DNA of 64,000 nt from CAZKRL01 sp964555295 (GTDB taxonomy: Bacteria > Bacteroidota > Bacteroidia > Flavobacteriales_D > Sanyastnellaceae): assembly GCA_964555295.1 (NCBI GenBank), contig CAZKRL010000002.1, positions 1-64,000 on the forward strand. The letters are read 5' to 3'. The notes under the pieces are model-generated. The model was not told the origin of the DNA, ran no database searches, and saw only the letters and a program-made list of their open reading frames with translations. Numbering within the stretch: the first letter of the stretch is position 1; the number at the start of each line of letters is the position of its first letter. The translations under genes were made by a program, and so were the position numbers. Below, one piece after another: positions 40,639-50,371 of this stretch.

Positions 40639-41481
40639 TTAGAACTCGAAATAGGTTTGCTTTTTGTATTTCGGCTTGCCGTCACGGTTCAGACAAACAG
40701 CGTCGTAGCTTTCTTTGGCATCGGGATCACCCTCAATGGCAGCTTCTTTCCAGTCTTTGCAAGCGCCTTCTTCATCCTTCATTCGGTAACGCGCCTCACC
40801 ACGGTAATAGTAAACATCAGACACAAAGTCGATGGGCTCTAATCGAAGTTCGGTGAGGATTTCTTCGGCGCTTTGATAGTTGGACGTTTCAAGATATACG
40901 CGGGCCATATTGAGTCGGGCCTGATAAAGTTGTGGCGAATAGGTTAGTGCTGCGCCGTAATCTGAAAGGGCCTTGTTGTATTTGCGCAACTCTGCATAGT
41001 TGGCAGCACGCAGGAAATAAGCCTCGGCATAAGCACTATCCAGCATTATTGCAACGTCCAATTTTTCGATGCTTGCATAATTTTCTACTTCCATGTAGTC
41101 GGCTGTACCAAGCCAGTAGTAGGCTTTTGCTGATCTTTCATTGAATCCGATATAGGTATTTAAATCTTCACGGGCACCAGAAAGCATTTGCAGGGAGACC
41201 CGGCAGATACCGCGATGAAGAAAGAGTTCGGTGCCGGCATAGCCCTTCATTTTTGCCGCATCATAATCGGTCAAAGCTCCTGAAAAGTTTTTGAGTTTGT
41301 GCTTGCAGTCGGCGCGCAGGAAGTAATGTTCAGCCGTTGGCTGGCGAAGGATGATGGAATCAAGGTTGTGTAATGCAGCCTCATATTGCCCAGTTCGGTA
41401 AAGGGCTAGATTTTGTTCTAGCGAAGCTTGCCCGCGGAGCAAATGACTAATCAGCAGAAGAATAGGACAGATGAACTTCAC
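40639..41481 (-). CDS. TPR-repeat protein, exported
   Basis: 280 residues. Start is GTG 41481; a hydrophobic N-terminus (FICPILLLISHLLRGQA) is a signal peptide. About six tetratricopeptide repeats follow (YFLRADCKHKLKNFSGALTDY and similar), likely a periplasmic scaffold. The C-terminal end is basic. A TAACTTTG box at 41488-41481 shares its last base with the GTG, so either the box is chance or the true start is slightly later. No specific partner identified. Confidence 0.82.
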   Translation of the reverse strand: MKFICPILLLISHLLRGQASLEQNLALYRTGQYEAALHNLDSIILRQPTAEHYFLRADCKHKLKNFSGALTDYDAAKMKGYAGTELFLHRGICRVSLQMLSGAREDLNTYIGFNERSAKAYYWLGTADYMEVENYASIEKLDVAIMLDSAYAEAYFLRAANYAELRKYNKALSDYGAALTYSPQLYQARLNMARVYLETSNYQSAEEILTELRLEPIDFVSDVYYYRGEARYRMKDEEGACKDWKEAAIEGDPDAKESYDAVCLNRDGKPKYKKQTYFEF

Positions 41482-41534
41482 AAAGTTAAAATTACAACAA
41501 TCACCAACAGATAGAGTCTCGGAAAGGTAGAAAT

Positions 41535-43184
41535 TTATTTCACCCGAACCTTTTGTCCGACCTTGATATTGGCCACGCTTATTCCTTTGTTTAATGATAT
41601 AATTTTATTGACTGTGGTTTTATGCTTCTTAGCTATGAATGAAATTGTATCGCCGGATTTTACAGTATGGAACTTTTTGTTGGGCGCCGTTATTGGTTTT
41701 TCAGCATTTACCGGCGCAGTTTTCTCCTCTTTAACACTTGTGCTTTCTTGAGAGTCGGCTATCTCTGTTCTAACGCCGTCTTTGTAGCAGTCTTCGTCGT
41801 CAACCGATGATTTATCAGGGGCGGCCACGGCAGAATTGTTTTTGGATGTGTCATCAACCCAAACCGTTCGGGCAACGCGCGTTTGGATTTTGAGAGACTG
41901 TCCCTTTTTTACTGAGGTTGATTTTAGTTTATTCCATTTTTTAATTTCAGCGGCGGTAACCCCATAGCGTTTTGCTACTGCGCTAAGCGTTTCCTTCGTC
42001 TTAACCTTGTGTGTCTTCCACACTACATCCCATGTCACCTGCGCGATTTTTCCATCCGGCGCAACGTCTTTATTGCTGGCAAGCAATTCGGGTTGCCACT
42101 TAGCCGCCTTGCTTTGTTCGTATACCACGTCTTCGTTTGCTAAAAACAAGCCCAGCATGTCTAGGGGCAGGATGAGATAATGTTTGTTGCCATTATCTGG
42201 TATTTCGTTGAGTTTGTATGTGCCGTTCAGATAGCGAATATCATCTATGGGCATATCAATCAATTTGGACAGAACGTTGAAATCTATGCGCGAGGTAACA
42301 TGCACGGAGTCTACCTCAAAGAATGAGCGCACCGGTGTTTTTGGGTATATATTGTACTCTGTGGCGTGGTTCATCACGTAGTTAACGGCAATAAAGGCGG
42401 GCACATACCCTTGGGTTTCTTTCGGAAGAAAGGGCTTGATAGACCAGAAGTCCATTTTGCCCCCCGCGCGCCGAATGGCCTTATTTACGTTTCCGGGCCC
42501 ACTATTGTATGCTGCCAAAACCAGCTGCCAATCACCATAAGTTTTATATAAAAAACTGAGAAACCGGCAGGCGGCATCAGTGGATTTGTAAGGATCGAAA
42601 CGGTCGTCCTGATAACTTGATACGTTAAGGCCGTACATTTTTCCGGTGCTTACCATAAACTGCCAGAGGCCGCCTGCCCCTGCCGGAGAGATGGCAACGG
42701 GATTGAGAGCAGACTCCACAATTGCGAGGTACTTCATTTCAAGAGGAATTTTGTATTTCGCCAGACTCTCTTCGAATAACGGAAAATATAATTCAGACAG
42801 GCCCATCACTTTAGAGGTGAGCTCACGCCGGCGGATAGCGTATAAGTCAATAAATCCCTGGACCGTTTGGTTATAAACCAGGTCGAAAGGAGAGTTGCGA
42901 TCTAGGTTTCGCATACGCTCTGCCACGATTTCTTGGCTGAATGAAGGCACCACAGACTTTTCGTAACCATATGCATTCAGCAGCAAAGGGTCTGCACTGA
43001 AACAATAGTGGTTTAAATAACTTGACACCAACATTTGATCAATGGCAGCAACATCAGGAAGGTCTTGCTGCATTAATGTGGTCGATGGAATCGAGTCTTT
43101 TACAGCGGAGTGTAAAACTAGGTGAGTTGCCAGGAAGGTGGCGGTAATGGCGAAAGAGCGGAATGGAAGGTGTTGCAACATCAA
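41535..43184 (-). CDS. MltD-like lytic transglycosylase with two LysM domains
   Basis: Cleaves peptidoglycan glycan strands. 549 residues with N-terminal signal. SLT domain at about 110-280: EMKYLAIVESALNPVAISPAGAGGLWQF (catalytic Glu in ESALNP), YNSGPGNVNKAI and YVPAFIAVNYV. LysM repeats at about 380-430 (HKVKTKETLSAVAKRYGV) and 500-549 (HTVKSGDTISFIAKKH) bind glycan. A Lys/Asp-rich linker separates them. Common in this phylum. Confidence 0.93.
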   Translation of the reverse strand: MMLQHLPFRSFAITATFLATHLVLHSAVKDSIPSTTLMQQDLPDVAAIDQMLVSSYLNHYCFSADPLLLNAYGYEKSVVPSFSQEIVAERMRNLDRNSPFDLVYNQTVQGFIDLYAIRRRELTSKVMGLSELYFPLFEESLAKYKIPLEMKYLAIVESALNPVAISPAGAGGLWQFMVSTGKMYGLNVSSYQDDRFDPYKSTDAACRFLSFLYKTYGDWQLVLAAYNSGPGNVNKAIRRAGGKMDFWSIKPFLPKETQGYVPAFIAVNYVMNHATEYNIYPKTPVRSFFEVDSVHVTSRIDFNVLSKLIDMPIDDIRYLNGTYKLNEIPDNGNKHYLILPLDMLGLFLANEDVVYEQSKAAKWQPELLASNKDVAPDGKIAQVTWDVVWKTHKVKTKETLSAVAKRYGVTAAEIKKWNKLKSTSVKKGQSLKIQTRVARTVWVDDTSKNNSAVAAPDKSSVDDEDCYKDGVRTEIADSQESTSVKEEKTAPVNAEKPITAPNKKFHTVKSGDTISFIAKKHKTTVNKIISLNKGISVANIKVGQKVRVK

Positions 43185-43339
43185 ATGTGAGTTTTGTTTC
43201 CTAAACGTTTGCGATATTAAATGAACCCCGATGGCGTGAAATTATTTTCACAAACCGATAACATCGCTATGATAGCACGCCCCGCGGCAATTGCCGCGCC
43301 TCCTTCAACGGCTTATCAACACATGATTGTGGCCGAACC

Positions 43340-43507
43340 TTAAGAGGTTTTGGTGTCGTCGTTTTCGGTTTTGCCCTGACTGGCGTCTTTGAACTCCTTC
43401 ATCCCACGGCCGAGTCCGCGCATGAGTTCTGGAATTTTTTTCCCACCCCAAAAAAGAAGAACAACGAGCAGAACTAACAAAATTTCAGTAGTACCGAATT
43501 TTCCCAT
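43340..43507 (-). CDS. tatA: Twin-arginine translocase subunit TatA
   Basis: 55-residue protein on the minus strand from ATG 43507: MGKFGTTEILLVLLVVLLFW, the TatA membrane segment, then GGKKIPELMRGLGRGMKEFK, the amphipathic helix with the invariant Phe-Gly and Gly positions, and a short charged tail ending KTS. Forms the pore for folded proteins with TatC. tatC is not adjacent. Confidence 0.9.
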   Translation of the reverse strand: MGKFGTTEILLVLLVVLLFWGGKKIPELMRGLGRGMKEFKDASQGKTENDDTKTS

Positions 43508-43587
43508 GACAAAATTTTAGGCCAAACATACGCACTTATTAGGAAGAATATCAAAGACGATTGAACAAGGGGCCTGAAACGGCAAGA

Positions 43588-44424
43588 TCAATTTCGTGCA
43601 AAGTTGTCGATTAGACGCACCCTGCCAACGTGCCCCGCAAAAAAAACACGCCCATGACCCAAGTCGCCCGGTTTCATTTCGCCGAGGTCTGCGTCACGTC
43701 TTAACTGCAGATAGTCTATTTTTATGCCTGATGCCGAAAGGCTTTGTGAAAACCGGTCTATGGCACTCACACAAGTTGCGATGTCGGGCGTTGCAACAAG
43801 TTGCATCAATGCAGACGGGATTAGCCGGGCAAGGACACGGTCTTCAGGCGACAATAGAGCGTTTCTTGAAGACATAGCCAAACCGTCGGGCTCTCTCACG
43901 GTACCCACAAGGTGAAAGCGTATGTTTTTGTGGCGCATGTTCAACAACTGTCTGACGAGCGCAGCTTGTTGAAAGTCTTTTTCTCCCATGAATAAATCAT
44001 TCGGTTGAATGATCAGCAGCAGCTGATGAACCACGGAAAGCATTCCTTCGAAATGGCCCGGGCGGCATTCTCCCTCCATTACTCTCATGAGCTCACCGAA
44101 GTCCCAGCTAATTGACTCCTCGTTTTTGAACACCTCTGCCTCATTGGGATTATACAGATAATGGCAGCCGGCACCTTTCAAAAGGTCAATGTCGCGCTCT
44201 ATGGTCCTTGGGTATCTCGCCAGATCGATGGCGTTGTTGAATTGTCTGGGGTTGATAAAAATTGACGCGACCACTCGATCACAAGTAGCAAGGGCTTTTT
44301 TAATAAGGGACAAATGGCCCTGATGAATTGCGCCCATTGTCGGAACAAATCCAATGGACTTACTCTCGAGTCGATAATGATCCAGCGCGCCTTGTAAGTG
44401 TGAATTGCTTGTAAATACTTGCAT
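43588..44424 (-). CDS. panC: Pantothenate synthetase
   Basis: Condenses pantoate with beta-alanine using ATP. 278 residues. MGAIHQGHLSL (HxGH), FINPRQFN, and the KMSKS-equivalent AMSSRN. Usual length. Divergent from the starch-synthase-like gene at 44517, an arrangement seen in many Bacteroidota. A TACTTTTG box lies at 44451-44444, 20 bases upstream of the ATG. Confidence 0.95.
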   Translation of the reverse strand: MQVFTSNSHLQGALDHYRLESKSIGFVPTMGAIHQGHLSLIKKALATCDRVVASIFINPRQFNNAIDLARYPRTIERDIDLLKGAGCHYLYNPNEAEVFKNEESISWDFGELMRVMEGECRPGHFEGMLSVVHQLLLIIQPNDLFMGEKDFQQAALVRQLLNMRHKNIRFHLVGTVREPDGLAMSSRNALLSPEDRVLARLIPSALMQLVATPDIATCVSAIDRFSQSLSASGIKIDYLQLRRDADLGEMKPGDLGHGRVFFAGHVGRVRLIDNFARN

Positions 44425-44483
44425 TGACCAATTTGTAAGCGGGCAAAAGTAAAAGTTTTGGGAATCTCGGGTAATTTTATTAG

Positions 44484-44491
44484 TATCTTTG
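44484..44491 (+). promoter_or_regulatory. -7 box (TATCTTTG) of the starch-synthase-like gene
   Basis: Exact TAnnTTTG match 26 bases before ATG 44517; a TTG lies 23 bases upstream (44458-44460), slightly farther than usual. Confidence 0.45.
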
Positions 44492-44516
44492 CACGGCTTT
44501 TGAAATATTGAACAAC

Positions 44517-45347
44517 ATGTCGAATAAAACTAAAGTTCTTTTTGTATCTCAGGAAATTTTTCCCTTCTTACCAGAAAGTCCAACCGCCAATCAAGCCAGA
44601 TTTCTTCCACAGGCAGTGCACGAGAGCGGCAAGGAAACGCGCATTTTTATGCCGCGTTACGGTAAAATAAACGAGCGCCGCCACCAACTCCATGAGGTCA
44701 TAAGACTCAGTGGAATGAATTTGATTATCGATGATACCGATCATCCGCTCATCATAAAAGTTGCCAGCATCCCTCAAATTCGCCTTCAAGTTTACTTCAT
44801 TGATAACCAGGAGTTTTTCCATAGAAAGGCCTTCTTCCATGATGAGAACGAGCAGATGTTCGCGGACAACGATATGCGGATGATATTTTTTACGAAGGGC
44901 GTGTTGGAAACCGTGAAGAAGCTAGGGTGGACACCGGATATTATTCACTGCCACGGTTGGTTTACATCGTTGATGCCACTTTACATTAAGAAGCTATACT
45001 CACGCGATCCTTATTTCTCCGAAACAAAAGTGGTGACCTCATTCTTCAAAGACGAGTTCACGGGCGCGCTTGATTCTACACTTTCCAAAAAGATTATGTT
45101 TGATCAGATTCAGGACGAAAGTATTGATCTGGTAAAGGAGCCCACCCATCTCAATCTGGCGAAAATTGCGGCAAAACACTCAGACGCGGTGGTATTTGCG
45201 GAGCAAGGCATACATTCTGGTATTCAGAAGTTCTGCTCAGAAATGGGTTTGCCATCTTTGAACATAGAAGGAGAGCTTAATTCACTAGACGCCATGGATG
45301 AATTGTATGATTCCGTAACTATGGCGAAGGAAGAATTAGCCCTTTGA
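44517..45347 (+). CDS. Glycogen/starch synthase-like protein, N-terminal half only
   Basis: 276 residues from ATG 44517. Contains the GT5 N-terminal Rossmann domain (KVLFVSQEIFPFLPES, RIFMPRYGKINERR, DIIHCHGWFTSLMPLYIKK), but lacks the KxGGL motif and the entire C-terminal nucleotide-sugar-binding domain. Short versions of this size are conserved in Bacteroidota beside panC and DUF4270, so this is not a local truncation. It probably is not an active glycogen synthase by itself; a regulatory or altered function is possible. Confidence 0.85.
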   Translation: MSNKTKVLFVSQEIFPFLPESPTANQARFLPQAVHESGKETRIFMPRYGKINERRHQLHEVIRLSGMNLIIDDTDHPLIIKVASIPQIRLQVYFIDNQEFFHRKAFFHDENEQMFADNDMRMIFFTKGVLETVKKLGWTPDIIHCHGWFTSLMPLYIKKLYSRDPYFSETKVVTSFFKDEFTGALDSTLSKKIMFDQIQDESIDLVKEPTHLNLAKIAAKHSDAVVFAEQGIHSGIQKFCSEMGLPSLNIEGELNSLDAMDELYDSVTMAKEELAL

Positions 45348-45386
45348 TTATCGCTAAGCAGGCAATAAACGCCGATTGATTGTATC

Positions 45387-46742
45387 ATGCAGCGATTGTT
45401 TTTCGTGCTGTTCCTAACAAGGGTGCTACTTCATAAGGTTCGCCCGAAGAAACAATTACAAGTTAAGTTTAGCTTAGCGTTTATTGTGGTGTTGTTGTTA
45501 TCGTGCAAGAAACCGGAAATGACCCCCGGGATGGAGTATTTACCCGGCGACGACCTTATAGAGGTGGGCGCGGATCGGGCGTTTGATCTTGCTGTAACCT
45601 GTTCCCGGGTAGATTCTTTCAGGACGGATGTTTTTGCGAATTTTCTTTGCGGAAACTATGTTGATCAATCTTTTGGGACCACGAAGTGCACGGGCTTTTT
45701 TCAACTTGCCCCGGACCCAACTCTGCCGCAACTCCCCGACTCAATCGAGGTATACGACGCCACTTTGCGGCTGGCTTATCAGCCTTTTGCGTATGGCGCT
45801 AATACACCAATGTATTTTGTAGTTCAAGAGGTGGCAGAACCCTTTCAGCTTGACACGTCATACTATAGCAATCGTCGACTAAGAGTCTTGCCGAACAATT
45901 TGGTTCTTGCCGGCAGTGAAACCCAAACCACGCGTACGGAATATGCGGAGCTGAGTGGCGACACACGAGTTTACTTGGAGCTGCCTATTAACACCTCGCT
46001 GGGCACAAGGCTTTTGGCGACGGACTCTTTGTTTGGGTCATTTCCAGAATTTAGGGATGTTTTTCCTGGTTTATCGATTTCGTCTACAACGGTTAATGGT
46101 CGCGTGTTGTCCTTTTATAGCATTGATTCAGAATTGGTGTTGAAGTATAGGTATACTGAGGACGGAAGGTCCAAGGCGGGTTCATACCGCTTCGGTTTTT
46201 CTTCATCAAGCGAGGCTTATACCTTCATGGACAGGCAATATTTTGGCTCTGAACTTGCCTCTTTATCAATGGGTAGTAATGAAGTATCAGGCACTCAAGT
46301 CGCATACCTTCAAGGCGGCGGCGGAACAAGAGTAACGATTGATGTGGGTGATGCACTAAGACTTAGGGGGCTGGGCCCGCTTACCATTAATAAGGCCGAA
46401 CTGATAGTGCCGTTTAATTCATCTGATAAACTTGACGAGTTGGACTCTATTGGTATTGCGTACGAAACGATCGGAGGTGGTTTTTCATTGTTGAGCGACG
46501 CGCTAACTACTCCGGGTGGGCAATACAGAAAAACGGATCACTACTATCGATTCGCGATTACAAGCTTCTTACAGGAGTTGATTAACGGGGAGCATAATCA
46601 AACAGAATTGGTGTTGTCGGCGTCCGGTCGATTGGCGGGTTTGTACAACTCCTTAGGTGTAAAACGGAGCCTTCTCAATGGGCCTGGTTTCTCAGCGGAC
46701 ACCACACAGAACATGCGCCTTGTGGTAACCTACTCAAGATAA
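45387..46742 (+). CDS. DUF4270-family lipoprotein
   Basis: 451 residues. N-terminal membrane segment and lipobox FIVVLLLSCKKPEM, so the mature protein begins at a lipidated Cys near residue 41; a shorter start inside the N-terminal 30 residues is possible. The rest is beta-rich with conserved FGTTKCTGFFQL and LVVTYS at the end. Found between the starch-synthase-like gene and glmS in many Bacteroidota; no function known. Confidence 0.85.
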   Translation: MQRLFFVLFLTRVLLHKVRPKKQLQVKFSLAFIVVLLLSCKKPEMTPGMEYLPGDDLIEVGADRAFDLAVTCSRVDSFRTDVFANFLCGNYVDQSFGTTKCTGFFQLAPDPTLPQLPDSIEVYDATLRLAYQPFAYGANTPMYFVVQEVAEPFQLDTSYYSNRRLRVLPNNLVLAGSETQTTRTEYAELSGDTRVYLELPINTSLGTRLLATDSLFGSFPEFRDVFPGLSISSTTVNGRVLSFYSIDSELVLKYRYTEDGRSKAGSYRFGFSSSSEAYTFMDRQYFGSELASLSMGSNEVSGTQVAYLQGGGGTRVTIDVGDALRLRGLGPLTINKAELIVPFNSSDKLDELDSIGIAYETIGGGFSLLSDALTTPGGQYRKTDHYYRFAITSFLQELINGEHNQTELVLSASGRLAGLYNSLGVKRSLLNGPGFSADTTQNMRLVVTYSR

Positions 46743-46757
46743 TTCGTCGAGGGAATC

Positions 46758-46765
46758 TATATTTG
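46758..46765 (+). promoter_or_regulatory. -7 box (TATATTTG) upstream of glmS
   Basis: Exact TAnnTTTG match 26 bases before ATG 46792; -33 box not convincing. Confidence 0.4.
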
Positions 46766-46791
46766 CCCATTGTAACTAAGCCTTAACTAAC

Positions 46792-48636
46792 ATGTGTGGA
46801 ATCGTTGGGTATATCGGAAAGGAGCAAGCGCATCCCTACCTCATAAAGGGGTTAAAGAGACTTGAGTATCGCGGATATGACAGTGCTGGAATAGCGCTAA
46901 TACAAAAGGATGAACTCGCTGTCTTTAAATGTAAGGGCAAGGTATCAGACTTGGAAGAACGAATTTCGGATTCTCCGACGAGCAGCCATTGTGGGATTGG
47001 CCATACGAGATGGGCGACTCATGGCGAGCCGAATGATGTAAACGCCCACCCACATCTTTCTTCAGACGGCAACATCGCGCTAATTCATAACGGAATTATT
47101 GAAAATTATGCATCGCTGAAGGAGGCCTTAATTTCTCAAGGACACATATTTAAGAGCGATACAGACACTGAGGTTTTGGTGCATTTTATTGAGGACGTAA
47201 TGAGTAAGACGGGCTCGGATTTGTTCGAGGCGGTTCGAATGGCGTTGGGCGAAGTAATAGGAGCTTATGCCATCGTACTCATTGATAAACGCAGACCGGA
47301 AAGAATAGTTTGTGCGAAAAAATCAAGCCCGCTGGTTATTGGCGTTGGTGCGAACAATGACTTTTATATAGCCTCCGATGCTACGCCATTCATAGAGTAC
47401 ACTAAGAATGCGGTCTATTTAGAGGATGAAGAGGTGGCTTTATTGGATATTCGCGAGGGGTTGAAGATTGTGAATATTCAAAACCAGAGAAAGACCCCTT
47501 ACATTCAAGAACTTGAGTTGAAGCTTGAGGCCATCGAGAAGGGTGGGTATGACTCATTTATGCTCAAAGAAATTCACGAGCAGCCCCGTTCGATCAGAGA
47601 CTCTATAAGAGGCCGCTTGAATATGGGACAAGGGTCTATACGAATGAGCGGAATTGATGTGCACGAGGATAAATGGATAAACGCTGAGCGTATTTTGATC
47701 GTTGCTTGCGGCACCTCATGGCACGCGGGTTTGGTTGCCGAGTATTTGTTTGAAGAGTTTGCTCGAATTCCCGCAGAAGTAGAATATGCCTCAGAGTTTC
47801 GTTATCGCGACCCGGTGGTTAGACCTGGAGATATAGTGGTAGCAATTTCACAGTCTGGTGAAACAGCCGACACCTTGGCGGCCATAGAGCTGGCTAAAGA
47901 GCGCGGCGCACTGATTTTTGGAGTTTGTAATGTTGTTGGCTCAACGATATCCAGAGCTACACATTCCGGGGCCTATACGCACGCAGGCCCTGAGATTGGG
48001 GTTGCCTCAACTAAGGCCTTTACTGCGCAGGTAGCTGTTCTGTATATGATTGCTCTTAGTGTTGCTGTCAAGCGCAAAACCATTTCTAACGAGCGCTTAT
48101 ATCGGCTTATGGCAGAGTTGAATAGCGTAGACACTAAAATAGAGGAGGCCCTGAAGAGCAATACTGAGATTCAAAAAATTGCGGCGATCTACAAGGATCA
48201 TAAAAACGCTCTTTATCTTGGTCGCGGCTACAGCTTCCCCGTGGCGCTTGAAGGAGCCCTGAAACTTAAAGAGATTTCTTATATTCACGCTGAGGGTTAT
48301 CCTGCTGCGGAGATGAAGCACGGCCCCATAGCCCTTATTGATGAAGAGATGCCGGTTTTTGTTATTGCGACCCATGGAGCATCATACGATAAAGTTGTAA
48401 GCAACATTCAAGAGGTTAAGGCCCGTAAGGGTAAAATTATTGCTATTGTTACGGCTGGCGACAAAACCGTAAGAGACCTTGCCGATCATACAATTGAGAT
48501 TCCAAAAACAGACGATAGCTTAGTACCACTTGTGTCTGTGGTTCCTCTTCAGTTGTTGGCATATCACATTGCTATAATGAGAGGGTGTAATGTTGATCAA
48601 CCTAGGAATTTAGCGAAGAGTGTCACAGTAGAGTAG
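46792..48636 (+). CDS. glmS: Glutamine--fructose-6-phosphate aminotransferase
   Basis: First step of UDP-GlcNAc synthesis. 614 residues. N-terminal Ntn glutaminase starting MCGIVGYIG (catalytic Cys2), RYRGYDSAGIA, HTRWATHGEPNDVNAHPH; two SIS sugar isomerase domains (CGTSWHAGLVAEYL, SQSGETADTLAAI, GRGYSFPVALEGALKLKEISY) and the C-terminal DQPRNLAKSVTVE. Complete. Convergent with pyrG. Confidence 0.97.
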   Translation: MCGIVGYIGKEQAHPYLIKGLKRLEYRGYDSAGIALIQKDELAVFKCKGKVSDLEERISDSPTSSHCGIGHTRWATHGEPNDVNAHPHLSSDGNIALIHNGIIENYASLKEALISQGHIFKSDTDTEVLVHFIEDVMSKTGSDLFEAVRMALGEVIGAYAIVLIDKRRPERIVCAKKSSPLVIGVGANNDFYIASDATPFIEYTKNAVYLEDEEVALLDIREGLKIVNIQNQRKTPYIQELELKLEAIEKGGYDSFMLKEIHEQPRSIRDSIRGRLNMGQGSIRMSGIDVHEDKWINAERILIVACGTSWHAGLVAEYLFEEFARIPAEVEYASEFRYRDPVVRPGDIVVAISQSGETADTLAAIELAKERGALIFGVCNVVGSTISRATHSGAYTHAGPEIGVASTKAFTAQVAVLYMIALSVAVKRKTISNERLYRLMAELNSVDTKIEEALKSNTEIQKIAAIYKDHKNALYLGRGYSFPVALEGALKLKEISYIHAEGYPAAEMKHGPIALIDEEMPVFVIATHGASYDKVVSNIQEVKARKGKIIAIVTAGDKTVRDLADHTIEIPKTDDSLVPLVSVVPLQLLAYHIAIMRGCNVDQPRNLAKSVTVE

Positions 48637-48695
48637 AAGGGAACTCACCCTCATTGCCATAAAGAAGCATATAACAGGGCCGCAGATAAGCCCCC

Positions 48696-50309
48696 TTAAG
48701 GAACCCTATAATTAACGGCCGCTTGGACCAAAGCCATGAAAAGCGGGTGTGGGTTTTCGGCGGTACTCTTATATTCAGGGTGAAACTGTGACGCCATGAA
48801 GAACGGGTGGGCTGGCACCTCAACAATTTCCACCAAACCATTTTCAGGGTTGATGCCCGTGCATTTCATTCCCGCATTCTCAAATTGAGCTTTATAGTCG
48901 TTGTTGAATTCAAAGCGATGTCGATGACGCTCTTCAACAAGCCCGGTGCCATACACCTCGTATGCCTTGCTGCCTTCAACAAGTTTGCAGGGATACGACC
49001 CAAGCCGCATGGTTCCCCCCTTGTTAGAAATGGTCTTTTGTTCTGCCATAAGACTGATGACGGGATGCGCGGTATATTCTTTCATCTCGGCAGAATGCGC
49101 GTCGGCCATTCCCAAAACATTGCGGGCAAATTCTACCACCGCCATTTGCATGCCCAAACAAATACCCAAAAACGGCACACCCTTCTCGCGCGCTATTCGG
49201 ATGGCCTCTAATTTTCCATCCATACCACGGGAACCAAAACCAGGGGCGACCAGAATACCTGAAACACCGTGCAGTTTTTCAGAAGCATTTCGAGTAGTAA
49301 GCTCTTCAGAGTGTACCCATCTGATTTCCACTTTACAGCGATGAAAAGCGCCGGCATGAACAAAGGCCTCACTGATCGACTTGTAGGCGTCCTTCAGCTC
49401 AACGTATTTTCCGACAAGCGCAATTTGAACGGAGTGTTGTGGGCTTTTCAACCGCGTGAGAAACTCTTGCCATCTCTCCATGGTAGGAGGCTCACCTGGA
49501 GGCATACCGAGCTTTTCCATTACCACTAAGTCGAGTTTTTCACTCATCATGAGCATCGGAACGTCGTAAATTGATTCGGCATCGATGCTCTGAATTACCG
49601 CGTTTGAAGTGACGTTACAAAACTTCGCGATTTTATTCCTGATTTGAGGAGAAAGCTCGTGCTCTGTTCTGCACACCAAAACATCAGGTTGTACTCCGTT
49701 TTCAAGCAGTGTTTTAACGCTGTGTTGGGTGGGCTTGGTTTTAAGCTCACCTGCTGCGGCGAGATAAGGGATCAGCGTTAGGTGAATTACCAAACAATCT
49801 TTTTCCTTCTCCCAACGCATTTGACGGACTGCCTCGATATATGGCAGGGATTCAATATCTCCAACGGTTCCACCGATCTCAGTAATGATTACATCAAACT
49901 CACTTTTGGACCCCAGGATTTGTATACATCTTTTGATTTCGTCGGTGATATGAGGAATGATTTGAACTGTTTTACCGAGGTATTCCCCACGGCGTTCTTT
50001 TTCTATTACACTTTGGTAAATGCGTCCGGTAGTTACATTATTGGCTTGAGATGTTGGCACATTCAGGAAGCGCTCATAGTGGCCAAGATCGAGGTCGGTT
50101 TCAGCGCCATCGTCGGTGACATAACATTCGCCGTGCTCGTATGGATTGAGTGTGCCAGGATCAATGTTTATATAAGGGTCAAGCTTTTGAATAGTTGTGC
50201 GGAATCCGCGGGCCTGAAGAAGTTTTGCAAGTGACGCAGAGATGATTCCCTTGCCGAGTGAGGAGGTCACCCCGCCGGTGACAAAAACATATTTAATGGA
50301 TTCTGACAT
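48696..50309 (-). CDS. pyrG: CTP synthase
   Basis: Amidates UTP to CTP. 537 residues. N-terminal synthetase: KYVFVTGGVTSSLGKGIISA, DPYINIDPGTLNPYEHGE, TEIGGTVGDIES. C-terminal glutaminase: GIPFLGICLGMQ-type VPFLGICLGMQMA with nucleophile Cys, and QFHPEYKS with catalytic His/Glu. Complete. Promoter at 50341-50369. Confidence 0.97.
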   Translation of the reverse strand: MSESIKYVFVTGGVTSSLGKGIISASLAKLLQARGFRTTIQKLDPYINIDPGTLNPYEHGECYVTDDGAETDLDLGHYERFLNVPTSQANNVTTGRIYQSVIEKERRGEYLGKTVQIIPHITDEIKRCIQILGSKSEFDVIITEIGGTVGDIESLPYIEAVRQMRWEKEKDCLVIHLTLIPYLAAAGELKTKPTQHSVKTLLENGVQPDVLVCRTEHELSPQIRNKIAKFCNVTSNAVIQSIDAESIYDVPMLMMSEKLDLVVMEKLGMPPGEPPTMERWQEFLTRLKSPQHSVQIALVGKYVELKDAYKSISEAFVHAGAFHRCKVEIRWVHSEELTTRNASEKLHGVSGILVAPGFGSRGMDGKLEAIRIAREKGVPFLGICLGMQMAVVEFARNVLGMADAHSAEMKEYTAHPVISLMAEQKTISNKGGTMRLGSYPCKLVEGSKAYEVYGTGLVEERHRHRFEFNNDYKAQFENAGMKCTGINPENGLVEIVEVPAHPFFMASQFHPEYKSTAENPHPLFMALVQAAVNYRVP

Positions 50310-50340
50310 GCCCGATTACCAATGGTTTGGATACGGGGTT

Positions 50341-50369
50341 CAAAGCTAACGGAAAACGGGGGTTCGCAA
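50341..50369 (-). promoter_or_regulatory. Promoter of pyrG
   Basis: Minus strand: TTG (50369-50367), 18 bases, TAGCTTTG (50348-50341). Predicted leader of about 27 bases before ATG 50309. Confidence 0.6.
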
Positions 50370-50371
50370 GA

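Noticed and set aside
43236..43298. Small inverted repeats GTGAAA-TTAT-TTTCAC and the 16-bp palindrome CGCGGCAATTGCCGCG between the transglycosylase and tatA
   Set aside because: No U-tract, so not a clear terminator of tatA, and no partner site that would make a convincing operator.
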